From NCBI GenBank assembly GCA_020845805.1, contig JADLFD010000115.1, positions 1 through 41,544 on the forward strand: a stretch of DNA of 41,544 bases. The letters run 5' to 3'. Made by a program: the position numbers and the translations under genes. This DNA is from Verrucomicrobiales bacterium (lineage in GTDB: Bacteria; Verrucomicrobiota; Verrucomicrobiia; Limisphaerales; CAIMTB01). The notes under the pieces are model-generated. The model was given only the letters and a program-made list of their open reading frames with translations. It was not told the DNA's origin and ran no database searches. This document shows, piece by piece, positions 34,058 to 41,544 of this stretch (its first letter is position 1; each line of letters begins with the position of its first letter).

Positions 34058-36463
34058 ATGCCTCGACGCCCACTTGCCCGCCGTCTCCGGCCGTGGATTT
34101 GGAGCGCGCTGACGCTGGTGGCCGGCGGAGTCATCGCCGCCGGACCTGGAGTCCCTTGGGCGAAGACCACGGCGGAGGCGGTGCATCTCGATCCGGACCG
34201 CCTGCGCGCGTTCACGGAGCGGGTCGGAGGTCACGGAGTCATCGTTCGGAATGGCCATCTGGTGGTGGAGTGGGGGGAGGCCCATCGACGGGCGGACGTT
34301 GCATCGGCGTGCAAGCCTGTCCTGATGCACCTGCTGCTGGAGGCGCTGGCGCGGGGTCGCCTCCGTTCGCTGGGCGATCAGGTGAGCGAGTGGGAACCTC
34401 GGCTGGCCGCGTTGAACCCGGAGTTGGGAGGGAAGGACCGCGGGATTACCTGGCGTCATCTGGTGACGCAGACGTCCGGCTACGGATTGCGCGAGTCCCC
34501 GGGCACGGCGTTTGCCTACAACGACTGGCAGATGGCCTTGCTCGCCGATCTGCTGGTCGAGCGCGTGTTCGAGAGCCCGTGGGCGCAGGTGGACGCGCAA
34601 GTGCTGGGGCCGATGCTGACCGGGCCGCTGGGGTGTGAGGACAACCCGACGCTGCTGGCCTTCGGGGAGAAGGATCGGCCGGGTCGGCTGGCGATCTCGC
34701 CGCGGGATTTCGCCCGGTTTGGGCAACTGTATTTGCAGCGCGGGCAGTGGAACGGGAAACAGCTCTTCCCGAAAGCCTGGGCGGAGGGGGTCGTACGCGC
34801 CCCATTGGATCCACGGTTTCCACGGGCGGATCGCGTGGCGGCGGCGATGCTGCCGGGCGCCCGTTCCTTGGGATCGCGTGAGATTCCCGACAACCAGACC
34901 GAACACGCGGGCAGTTACTCGTTTTTGTGGTGGGTCAATGGCGTGGACGCGGTGGGACGTCGGCGTTGGGCGGCCGCGCCTGACGACGCGTTCGCGGCGC
35001 TTGGCCACGGGGGGCGTCGCGCGTTGTGGGTGCTGCCGTCCCTGGGCTTGGTGGTGTCATGGAACGACGCGCGAGTGAGTTCCGTGGCGCAGGAGAACGA
35101 AGTGTTGGGGTGGTTGTGTGCCGCGGTCCTGGATCAGCACGAGAAGAGGACGGCCCGGGCGGAACGGCCGGCCGCGGAACCGGGTGCACGTGGCGTGGAG
35201 GCCTCCGAACGCCGGAGGGTGATCATTGAGACCGATGCCGGCGGAGATCCGGATGACGAGCAATCCCTGGTCCGCTTCCTCCTCTATGCCAACGAATGGG
35301 AGGTGGAGGGACTCATCGCCAACCGCGCCCGGGCGCGAGCCGGTGAGAACCGGAACGAGGAGCGCACGGGCGTGGGCATCGTGCGTCGGTTGGTGGATGC
35401 CTATGCCGCGTGCTGGCCGAGGCTGGTCGAACACGACCCGCGTTATCCTCGTCCCGAGGCCCTGCGCGCGGTCGTGAAATCAGGGTGCGACGATGAGGAC
35501 ACCGCGGTGGATTGGATCCTCCGCCGGGTGGATGATCCGGATCCGCGACCGATCTGGTATTCGGATTGGGGCTCGGATCACGGGTCTTCCACGAACAATA
35601 TGCGGCGCGCGTTGGACCGGGTGTGGCGGGAGCGGGGTCCGGAGGGGTATGCGCAGTTCAAGTCACGGTTGAGATTGGTTTCGGCGGACGCCTTTGCGCA
35701 GCACACCTTTGGGGTGGAGCCACCCTTTGCGCTTTGGGTGGACACCTGGCGGCCGGAGATCGAGGGACGCCGTTGGTATCATCGCTTCTCCGCGCTCACG
35801 TCCAAGGCAGGCGGATTTGACCTGCGGCGGGATTGTCTGACCGGGCATGGTCCGCTGGGCGCGTTGTACCCCACCAACACCGGCATGGCGCAGAAGGAGG
35901 GGGACAGCCTGAGCTTTCTCTATCTGGTACCGAACGGGATGAACGAGCCGACGCATCCGGAGTGGGGCGGCTGGGGGGGCCGGTTGGGTTTGCAGCCCGG
36001 AGGGGGAGGGCGTTCGTATTTTTGGGCTAATGTCGCGGATGCCTGGCGAGGAGGGACGCACCGGGATCATACGTTGGCACGGTGGGCGACGGATCTGCAG
36101 TCTGATTTCCGGGCGCGGCTGGACTGGTGTGTTCAGCCGCGGGAAGGCGCCAACCACCCGCCGGTGCTCGAGGGCGTGTCGCCGGTGGTGACCGAGGTGG
36201 CCGCGGGATCGGTGTGGGAACGGACTGCGGACCGCGTGCGGGATCCGGATGGGGACGCCTGGTCGGCGGAATGGATTCACTACCCGGAGGCGGGGACGTT
36301 TCCGGGTGCGGTGGGGTGGCGGTCGGAGGGGTTGCGCCTGAGGGTGGACGTTCCGGAGGTGGATCGAGAGGCGACGGTCCATTTCATTCTGCGTGTCACG
36401 GACGAGGGATCCCCTCCGTTGAGCCGGTATCGGCGGTACATTCTGCGGGTTCACCCGCGGTGA
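34058..36463 (+). CDS. Serine beta-lactamase-like / DUF1593 nucleoside hydrolase-like fusion
   Basis: An 801-residue exported two-domain protein. An N-terminal signal peptide (about residues 10-29) starts it. Residues about 40-365 form a class C-like serine hydrolase: SxxK as SACK (Ser83, Lys86), the Tyr154-Asn-Asp motif in AFAYNDWQM (usual family motif Tyr-x-Asn), and GHGG in place of KTG. From about 387 (RRVIIETDAGGDPDDEQSLVRFLLYANEW) is the DUF1593 domain, with the DAGGDPDD calcium-type Asp cluster of nucleoside hydrolase-like proteins, to about 690; the end (GANHPPVLEGVSPVV onward) resembles the Sde182 C-terminal domain. Serine hydrolases and DUF1593 proteins occur separately; the single chain is unusual. 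AGGA at 34048-34051 supports the ATG at 34058. Confidence 0.86.
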   Translation: MPRRPLARRLRPWIWSALTLVAGGVIAAGPGVPWAKTTAEAVHLDPDRLRAFTERVGGHGVIVRNGHLVVEWGEAHRRADVASACKPVLMHLLLEALARGRLRSLGDQVSEWEPRLAALNPELGGKDRGITWRHLVTQTSGYGLRESPGTAFAYNDWQMALLADLLVERVFESPWAQVDAQVLGPMLTGPLGCEDNPTLLAFGEKDRPGRLAISPRDFARFGQLYLQRGQWNGKQLFPKAWAEGVVRAPLDPRFPRADRVAAAMLPGARSLGSREIPDNQTEHAGSYSFLWWVNGVDAVGRRRWAAAPDDAFAALGHGGRRALWVLPSLGLVVSWNDARVSSVAQENEVLGWLCAAVLDQHEKRTARAERPAAEPGARGVEASERRRVIIETDAGGDPDDEQSLVRFLLYANEWEVEGLIANRARARAGENRNEERTGVGIVRRLVDAYAACWPRLVEHDPRYPRPEALRAVVKSGCDDEDTAVDWILRRVDDPDPRPIWYSDWGSDHGSSTNNMRRALDRVWRERGPEGYAQFKSRLRLVSADAFAQHTFGVEPPFALWVDTWRPEIEGRRWYHRFSALTSKAGGFDLRRDCLTGHGPLGALYPTNTGMAQKEGDSLSFLYLVPNGMNEPTHPEWGGWGGRLGLQPGGGGRSYFWANVADAWRGGTHRDHTLARWATDLQSDFRARLDWCVQPREGANHPPVLEGVSPVVTEVAAGSVWERTADRVRDPDGDAWSAEWIHYPEAGTFPGAVGWRSEGLRLRVDVPEVDREATVHFILRVTDEGSPPLSRYRRYILRVHPR

Positions 36464-36562
36464 GTTGGACTCGGGGGGGGCGGCTGGAGGAAACTTGTGG
36501 GGCGGATGAATCGGGTCCTTGCGGTTGGGCGAGGGTTGAGGCAGACGGGGCGGAGCCAAGTC

Positions 36563-38245
36563 ATGAGCAACGCACAGGTCCAGGGAACGGCGGTGGCGGA
36601 GTCTGGCGGCGGGCGCTGGCGGGGCTGGGCTTTGGCTGGGGTTTTGGCGTTGGTGTGGGCCTGGGCGGTGGCCGGGTGCGTGGACGAGTGGCGCGACAAC
36701 CCGATGTATTCGTACGGGTGGTTTGTGCCGCCGCTGATGATCTTCTTTGCCTGGCGCCGGTTGGAGGAACCCATGGTGGGTCGTGCCCCTTTCGAGGCGC
36801 CGCAGGGTCCGTCCCTGCCGGTGTGGGTGGCGGTGGCCGCGTTCGGCGTGGGGTTGCTGGTGTTGCCGGTGGAGTTGTTGCGCAACGAGCTGCCTGACGA
36901 TCGCATGAACAACTGGTTCGTCGGCGTGGGAGCCGTGGCGTTCACGCTCTGGGTGGCGCGGTGGGTGGGGGGTTGGAGACTGGTGTGGACGCTGGCCTTT
37001 CCGGTGGCGCTGTTCCTGACCGCGGTGGCGTGGCCCAAGCGTTACGAGATTCCGGTCACCATCGGGCTGCAGAAGTTTGTGGCGACGGTGATCGTGGAGG
37101 TGATGCACCTGTTGGGCATCCATGCCGAGCCTCATGGCACGACGATTTATTTGCGGAACGGGCCGGTGGGCATTGCGGAAGCGTGCTCGGGAGTCAGGTC
37201 GCTCCAGGCCAGCCTGATGATCAGCCTGGCGGTCGGGGAACTGTTTTTCCTGCGCTGGGTGCGGCGTGCGTGGCTGGTGTTGTTGTGTGCCGTGGTGGCC
37301 ATGGTCCTGAATCTGGGGCGCACCCTGGCGTTGTGCCTGATCACCGAGTATCAGGGTTCGGAAGCCATGCATCGGGTGCATGACTGGATTGGGGATGCGG
37401 TGCTGATCGTGCTGCCTGCGCTGGCGTGGGGCATGGGGCGGCTGCTCGCGGCGTGGGGAGGGGCGGTGGCGACGGAGGTGCCGGCCCGTGGTGCGGCGGG
37501 GGCGGTTCGGTCTCCTTCGAACGGGAGACGCCTGGGGGCACAGGTCTCGGGGATGGACTGGGGGCGGATTCCCAATCTCGCTCCTGCATTGGTCATTGCG
37601 CTTCTGGGCATGGTCACCTATCACGCGTGGCTGGCGGTGCTGGATTGGAGGAGCCCGCCGCAACGCGCGCCGTACTTCACGGTGCGTACGGGGCCAGGCA
37701 TGGAGACCAAGGAGGAGTCGATGAGTCCTGATGTGTGGGGCGCGCTCACGCCTTCGTCCGGAGGCATGTACACGCGTCGGCAGGGAGGCGTGCCGGGCGG
37801 GCGGGTGCACCTGTATCATTTCTTCTGGAAACCGGCGGCGGCCAACCGCTGGGTGACGGGGCATCGTCCGGACGTGTGCATGCCGGCGGGGGGGTGGAAG
37901 AAGGATGGGGACGTGGAACCGCTGGAGGTCGAATTCGACGGGCAGCGGCTGACCATGCACTTGTTTCGCTTTGCCGACTCAGGTCAGCGGGCGTTGCAGG
38001 TCTGGGGGATCTGGCGGAACGGCGAGCCCATCCACATGGATTTCTTTCAGCGGCCGCGGCTCGAGTGGTCGGTGCTCACCGGTAAAAACCGATCGGCGGT
38101 GGAAGTGCTTTCGTGCGTCGTGCCCTATCTGGATGGGGAGCCGCCGGTGGAGGTTGCGCGGGCTGTGTTGCGCGACGTGGTGAGGTATCAACGGGACGAC
38201 TCGGCGCCCGGGACAATGGCCCGCCGGGAAGGAACCGGACCGTGA
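36563..38245 (+). CDS. xrt: Exosortase fused to EpsI-type domain
   Basis: A 560-residue membrane protein. Exosortases sort and cut proteins with PEP-CTERM or similar tails and are linked to exopolysaccharide. The N-terminal half has about eight membrane helices (first about residues 20-42) with the catalytic signatures: EACSGVRSLQ (Cys208), NLGRTLAL (Arg253) and MHRVHDWIG (His273). The C-terminal half (about 350-540) matches the EpsI-type periplasmic domain: a membrane helix near 335-360 (ALVIALLGMVTYHAWLAVLDW), VTGHRPDVCMPAGGW, WGIWRNGEPIHMDFF and SAVEVLSCVVPYLDG. GGAG at 36552-36555 supports the ATG at 36563; earlier ATG codons (36497, 36506) are possible. It lies 99 bases after the DUF1593 fusion gene. 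No protein with a visible PEP-CTERM tail lies in the window. Confidence 0.92.
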   Translation: MSNAQVQGTAVAESGGGRWRGWALAGVLALVWAWAVAGCVDEWRDNPMYSYGWFVPPLMIFFAWRRLEEPMVGRAPFEAPQGPSLPVWVAVAAFGVGLLVLPVELLRNELPDDRMNNWFVGVGAVAFTLWVARWVGGWRLVWTLAFPVALFLTAVAWPKRYEIPVTIGLQKFVATVIVEVMHLLGIHAEPHGTTIYLRNGPVGIAEACSGVRSLQASLMISLAVGELFFLRWVRRAWLVLLCAVVAMVLNLGRTLALCLITEYQGSEAMHRVHDWIGDAVLIVLPALAWGMGRLLAAWGGAVATEVPARGAAGAVRSPSNGRRLGAQVSGMDWGRIPNLAPALVIALLGMVTYHAWLAVLDWRSPPQRAPYFTVRTGPGMETKEESMSPDVWGALTPSSGGMYTRRQGGVPGGRVHLYHFFWKPAAANRWVTGHRPDVCMPAGGWKKDGDVEPLEVEFDGQRLTMHLFRFADSGQRALQVWGIWRNGEPIHMDFFQRPRLEWSVLTGKNRSAVEVLSCVVPYLDGEPPVEVARAVLRDVVRYQRDDSAPGTMARREGTGP

Positions 38246-38247
38246 GG

Positions 38248-38271
38248 TTCGCCCACGCGAGACTGGGCGAA
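38248..38271 (+). repeat. Hairpin after the exosortase gene
   Basis: TTCGCCCA (38248-38255) pairs with TGGGCGAA (38264-38271) around an eight-base loop, two bases after the exosortase stop. It may stabilise or end the transcript; there is no T-run. Confidence 0.35.
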
Positions 38272-38345
38272 TTGGGGTGGGAGGATGTTGGCCTACCGCA
38301 AGGCGGGAGGCGCGAGTCACTGTTTTCCTGGAGGCCCTCTTTCCT

Positions 38346-40118
38346 GTGACGCAGCCCGACGAATTTCAGCGTGCCTTCGCGGCGGTCTCTCCGCTGCGCC
38401 GGGCGGTCACCTGGGGACTGGTCCTGGTCTGTCTGGCGGGCGCGGCCTGGGGGGCGCGGCCGGCCTGGCGCACGCTCAAGGTGTGGCGGGCGGACGGTTT
38501 CATGCGCGAGGCCATCGAGTTCCAGAAGGAAGAGCAGATGTCGCTGGCCTTCGAACGGGTGCGATCGGCGTTGCAGCTCGACCCGGACCGCATGGATGCG
38601 CTGCGGCTTTCGGCGAGGTTGCAGACACTGGTGGGGAGTGAGGCCAGCATCCAGGCGTGGCAGCGGGTGCTGGATTCCGCGGAGAGCACTCGGGAGGACC
38701 GCGTGGCGTACCTGGAAGCGGCGTTGGCGTTCGAGCGACCCGATCTCGCGGCGGCACGAGTTCCGGAGGTGGTGGCACAAGCTGACCTGACGGGGCGCGA
38801 GAGCCGGTTGGTGGCGGTGTATCATCTGAGCCGCAACGAGACGGTGGAAGCGACGCGCTTCGCGCGCCTGGCGGTGAAGCATGAGCCGGTCAATCCGACC
38901 AACGTGCTGTTTCTGGCCTCCCTGCTCTCGGTCGAGGCCTCGGACAGCGCGCGGAACGAGGCGCGGCGCCTCCTCTGGTCCGTGGCCGATCATCCTGACA
39001 CCAACGCCATCGGTCCCACCGTACGGGTGGAGGCGCTGCGGCGAGTGGGGTCGGAGGAGGTTGGGCAACGCGACGATCGCGAGCGGATTGTCGCCCGGCT
39101 CGAATCGGTTGAGCCCCGGTCGGTGCGCGAGGACATCCTGCTGGCGGAAACCCGCATCCAGCTGGATCCGTCGTGTGCGGACGCCGTGGTGGCCGCGTTG
39201 CTGGCGATGCTGCCGCGCGAGGATTGGGAGCATCTCGAGCTGGCGTGTGAGGCGTTGTTGCGCCGCGGTCGCGCGGCCGAAGTGGTGCAGCTGACCGGCG
39301 CCGGGCGGGGCATGGTGAACCGGCGCTTGTTCCTGGCGCGTCACGAGGCCTTGCGCGCCGCGGGTGAAGGAGAGGAATCCTACCGGCACCTGCTGCAGAC
39401 GGACACGCCGCTGCCTCCGTTCGATCTGGAACTGGCGCGCGTGCGGGCGGCGTCCGACCTGGGGGACGCGCGGCGGCGGGACGCGCACCTGAAGGATCTG
39501 CTGCGGGCGGCGGGCGAGCATCCGTTGCGGATCCGGCGGGTGGCGGCCCTGGCCGAGGCGGCCGGCACGCGCGAAGCGCTGGCGGTGGCGGAGGACGCCT
39601 GGACCCGCATCGGTGCCCGGGCCGCCCAGCGGATCGAATCGTTGCGCCATCTGCAGCGGTTGGCGGATCGCCGGGGCGACACCTGGACGGCGCGTGAGCA
39701 CGCTCGTCGGGTGCGGCATTTGGGGGCGGAGGACGAGGAGCTCAAGCTCGAGTTGGCGTACTACGATCTGCTGCTGGAGGAGGAGCCTGGACCGGCCCTG
39801 GCCGAGGCGGAGCGCCAGGTGGCGGCGGATCCCAAGGATCCGTTTCCGCGCGCGGTGGCGGCATTGGCTTATTTGCGCGCGGGTCGACCCGAGGCGGCGC
39901 GGCTGGCGCTGGACCGGGTGGCGCTGGAATCGACGTCGCGTCCCGGGTTGCTGGCGGTGGTGGTGGCGGCCTACGCCGCGAACGGGCACGAAGCGCGCGC
40001 CAGAGAATTGGCGTCTCAACTCGTGCTGGCGAGGTTGCGGCCGGAGGAACGGACCCTCATCACGCGCTGGGTGGTGCCGGCGCCGGCGGGGGCGGAACTG
40101 ATCGGCGTGGCCCGCTGA
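38346..40118 (+). CDS. TPR-like membrane-anchored protein, first of a tandem pair
   Basis: A 590-residue protein with an N-terminal membrane anchor (about residues 22-42, AVTWGLVLVCLAGAAWGAR) and a long helical-repeat region that resembles tetratricopeptide repeats: RSALQLDPDRMDALRLSARL, RLAVKHEPVNPTNVLFLASLL, AERQVAADPKDPFPRAVAALAYLRAGRPEAA. The start is uncertain: the ATG at 38277 adds 23 odd residues, while GTG at 38346 (before TQPDEFQRAF) fits the fold; a GGAGG at 38330-38334 is somewhat far. It follows the exosortase gene by 100 bases. The next gene is a related copy (same GARPAWR-KV start), so the two likely arose by duplication. TPR proteins beside exosortases may act as scaffolds in polysaccharide export; this is inference. 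Confidence 0.82.
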   Translation: MTQPDEFQRAFAAVSPLRRAVTWGLVLVCLAGAAWGARPAWRTLKVWRADGFMREAIEFQKEEQMSLAFERVRSALQLDPDRMDALRLSARLQTLVGSEASIQAWQRVLDSAESTREDRVAYLEAALAFERPDLAAARVPEVVAQADLTGRESRLVAVYHLSRNETVEATRFARLAVKHEPVNPTNVLFLASLLSVEASDSARNEARRLLWSVADHPDTNAIGPTVRVEALRRVGSEEVGQRDDRERIVARLESVEPRSVREDILLAETRIQLDPSCADAVVAALLAMLPREDWEHLELACEALLRRGRAAEVVQLTGAGRGMVNRRLFLARHEALRAAGEGEESYRHLLQTDTPLPPFDLELARVRAASDLGDARRRDAHLKDLLRAAGEHPLRIRRVAALAEAAGTREALAVAEDAWTRIGARAAQRIESLRHLQRLADRRGDTWTAREHARRVRHLGAEDEELKLELAYYDLLLEEEPGPALAEAERQVAADPKDPFPRAVAALAYLRAGRPEAARLALDRVALESTSRPGLLAVVVAAYAANGHEARARELASQLVLARLRPEERTLITRWVVPAPAGAELIGVAR

Positions 40119-40241
40119 CACGCTGGGGCGGGGCGGGTTGGTTCAATGCTCGGGCTGGCGGAGAGGCGGGAGGTCCACTACGATCGGGCGATCCAACCCG
40201 CCGCGATGCGATGGTGTGGCGCGGCAGGTGGGTCAATCCTC

Positions 40242-41544
40242 ATGAGCCAGGAACCCTCAGGCACGGCGGGTGTACCGCCCGCGCGGCGCGATTCCCGGGG
40301 TGGCAGCCGGGGCGGCAGTTCCGCGCCGCCCTCGCGTCGATGGATCTGGATCTCCCTGGTGCTGGTGTTGGCGCTGGGAACGGCCGCCTATTTTGGCGCG
40401 CGGCCGGCCTGGCGCGCGGTGAAGGTCGCGCGCGCGAAGAGCTTTCTCCGCGAAACCGACGCGATGGTCGCCAAGGAGGACTGGACCCTCGCCTTCCAGC
40501 GGTCGCGATCGGCGCAACAGTTGGCGCCGTTTCATCCCGAAGTGGTGCGGCATTCCGCCCAACTCCATGCACGGTTCGGCCTTGAGACCGGCCTGCGTTT
40601 CTACGAGCAACTCCTGGCCATGCCGGCGGCGACCGACAGCGACCGCCTGGGTTATGTCGAACTGGCACTCAAGCTGGGCGCCATGGAATCCGCGTGGTCG
40701 CAACTCGACGATTTGCTCGCCGCACCCGCGCCCCCTCCGCACGCGTTGGTGCTCGGTGCCCAGTATTTCGCCTTCCGGCGGAACCCGCTGCGTGCCCTCG
40801 CGCTGGCGCGTTCGGCCGTGGCGGCGGAGCCGAACAATCCCACCAACGCGATGGCCTTGGCGGTGTTGCTGGGGGCGAGTCGGAACGCGGCGGATAAGGC
40901 GGAGGCGACGCGCATGCTGATGCCGGTGGCCTCCGCGTCAGGTCCGCTGCAACTGCGCGCGCTGAGCGCCCTGCTGAGCATGCCAGAGGTGGCGCGAGGA
41001 GATCGCGAGCGGGCGACGGCGGTTTTGGAGGCAATGCCGCAGCGGGGCCAGGAGGCGGAGTTGTTATGGTACGACGCGCGCATCGCGCTGGACGTGACCC
41101 TGCGCCCGCGCCTGGCGGACGAGGCCGTGGATCGGTGGGCGCGCGGGACTCCGCTCGAGCTGGCGCAATTGGGAGGCTGGTTGAACCGGCATGGATTGTA
41201 CCAGCGCACGCTCGACCTGGTCCTGGCCGACGCTGCGTTGGCGCAGGAGGCGTTGTTCCGCGTGCGTTACGACGCGCTGGTGGGGGCCGGGGCGATTCGG
41301 GACGCCTATGAATTTGTGCTGCTGGATCGTGTCCCTGGGGACCCCATGCTGGTGGAGCAGTTGCGCGTGGCGACGGCGGCGCGGCTCCGCGATACCAAGG
41401 CGGTGCAATCGCATCTGCGCGCCATGCTGGACGCGACCAAGGGGAATCCGCGCCAGTTGCGGATTGTGGCGGAGGTGGCGCAGCGGTATCAGCAGCGCGG
41501 CATCGCGGACGAGGCGCATCGCGTGCTGAGCCGAAACAAGCGCG
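40242..41544 (+). CDS. TPR-like membrane-anchored protein, second of tandem pair (partial)
   Basis: An open reading frame from ATG 40242 to the window edge, 434 residues without a stop, so the C-terminus is missing. A Pro/Ser/Gly-rich start is followed by one membrane helix (about residues 32-52, RRWIWISLVLVLALGTAAYFGARPAW) and helical repeats such as QRSRSAQQLAPFHPEVVRHSAQL, RSAVAAEPNNPTNAMALAVLLG and AEVAQRYQQRGIADEAHRVL. Residues 52-90 match the first copy (GARPAWR..KV.RA..F.RE.....K.....AF.R.RSA.QL.P), showing common origin. It follows the first copy by 123 bases with GGTGGG 10 bases upstream as a weak ribosome site. Function unknown. Confidence 0.8.
   Translation, partial: MSQEPSGTAGVPPARRDSRGGSRGGSSAPPSRRWIWISLVLVLALGTAAYFGARPAWRAVKVARAKSFLRETDAMVAKEDWTLAFQRSRSAQQLAPFHPEVVRHSAQLHARFGLETGLRFYEQLLAMPAATDSDRLGYVELALKLGAMESAWSQLDDLLAAPAPPPHALVLGAQYFAFRRNPLRALALARSAVAAEPNNPTNAMALAVLLGASRNAADKAEATRMLMPVASASGPLQLRALSALLSMPEVARGDRERATAVLEAMPQRGQEAELLWYDARIALDVTLRPRLADEAVDRWARGTPLELAQLGGWLNRHGLYQRTLDLVLADAALAQEALFRVRYDALVGAGAIRDAYEFVLLDRVPGDPMLVEQLRVATAARLRDTKAVQSHLRAMLDATKGNPRQLRIVAEVAQRYQQRGIADEAHRVLSRNKR

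Noticed and set aside
35663-37960. 765-residue minus-strand frame
   Set aside because: Antisense to the DUF1593 fusion and exosortase genes; no domain.
38076-40121. 681-residue minus-strand frame
   Set aside because: Antisense to the exosortase end and the TPR-like gene.
40132-40202. Ten-base inverted repeat (GGCGGGTTGG/CCAACCCGCC) between the TPR-like genes
   Set aside because: Arms 51 bases apart; could be chance. No T-run or known operator.

Overview
This is a GC-rich bacterial chromosome segment with dense, short-gapped genes. The window suggests a member of the Planctomycetes-Verrucomicrobia group, most likely a verrucomicrobium. Pointers are a DUF1501/PSCyt1-DUF1549-DUF1553 gene pair, an ECF sigma/anti-sigma/DUF3106 trio, an exosortase fused to an EpsI-type domain, an orphan GspF, and secreted lamin-tail proteins. 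The taxonomic call is inference; there is no rRNA or tRNA here. Most genes lack a clear Shine-Dalgarno sequence, so starts are certain only where stated.

Layout. 1-572: no supported protein gene, but a probable remnant of a group II intron (a domain V-like hairpin without its reverse transcriptase). 573-5099 (+): PTS enzyme I, a sugar-nucleotide transferase, a coiled-coil membrane protein with an AIM24-like end, and a small Gly/Asp-tailed membrane protein. 5197-12852 (-): a Tat-exported DUF1501 protein with its large cytochrome-like partner, an ABC-F ATPase with a His-rich loop, and a WYL regulator. 13033-14904 (+): a secreted lamin-tail protein. 14918-24219 (-): a subtilisin with an STN-like domain, DUF3106 protein, anti-sigma factor, ECF sigma factor, an RluE-type pseudouridine synthase, a CHASE-PAS-PAS hybrid histidine kinase, and a halogenase-like flavoprotein. 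24366-26411 (+): a single gene joining an alpha/beta-hydrolase to a metacaspase-like peptidase. 26413-33839 (-): class V aminotransferase, GspF, thioredoxin, a Pro/Ala-rich membrane protein, a glycine-rich RRM protein with a strong terminator, a XerC-type recombinase, a glycosyltransferase and an AlgD-like GDP-mannose dehydrogenase. 34058-end (+): a beta-lactamase-like/DUF1593 fusion, the exosortase-EpsI fusion, and two tandem TPR-like membrane proteins, the second cut by the window end.

How the genes fit together. AlgD-like dehydrogenase, glycosyltransferase, exosortase-EpsI and the TPR-like pair suggest a region for exopolysaccharide and cell-surface sorting. The ECF sigma, anti-sigma and DUF3106 genes form one regulatory unit. 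The most unusual item is the alpha/beta-hydrolase-metacaspase fusion: it has intact candidate catalytic residues in both halves, a strong ribosome binding site, and lies alone between a divergent flavoprotein gene and a convergent aminotransferase gene one base away. The beta-lactamase-like/DUF1593 fusion, preceded by a structured leader with two mutually exclusive hairpins, is the second most unusual.
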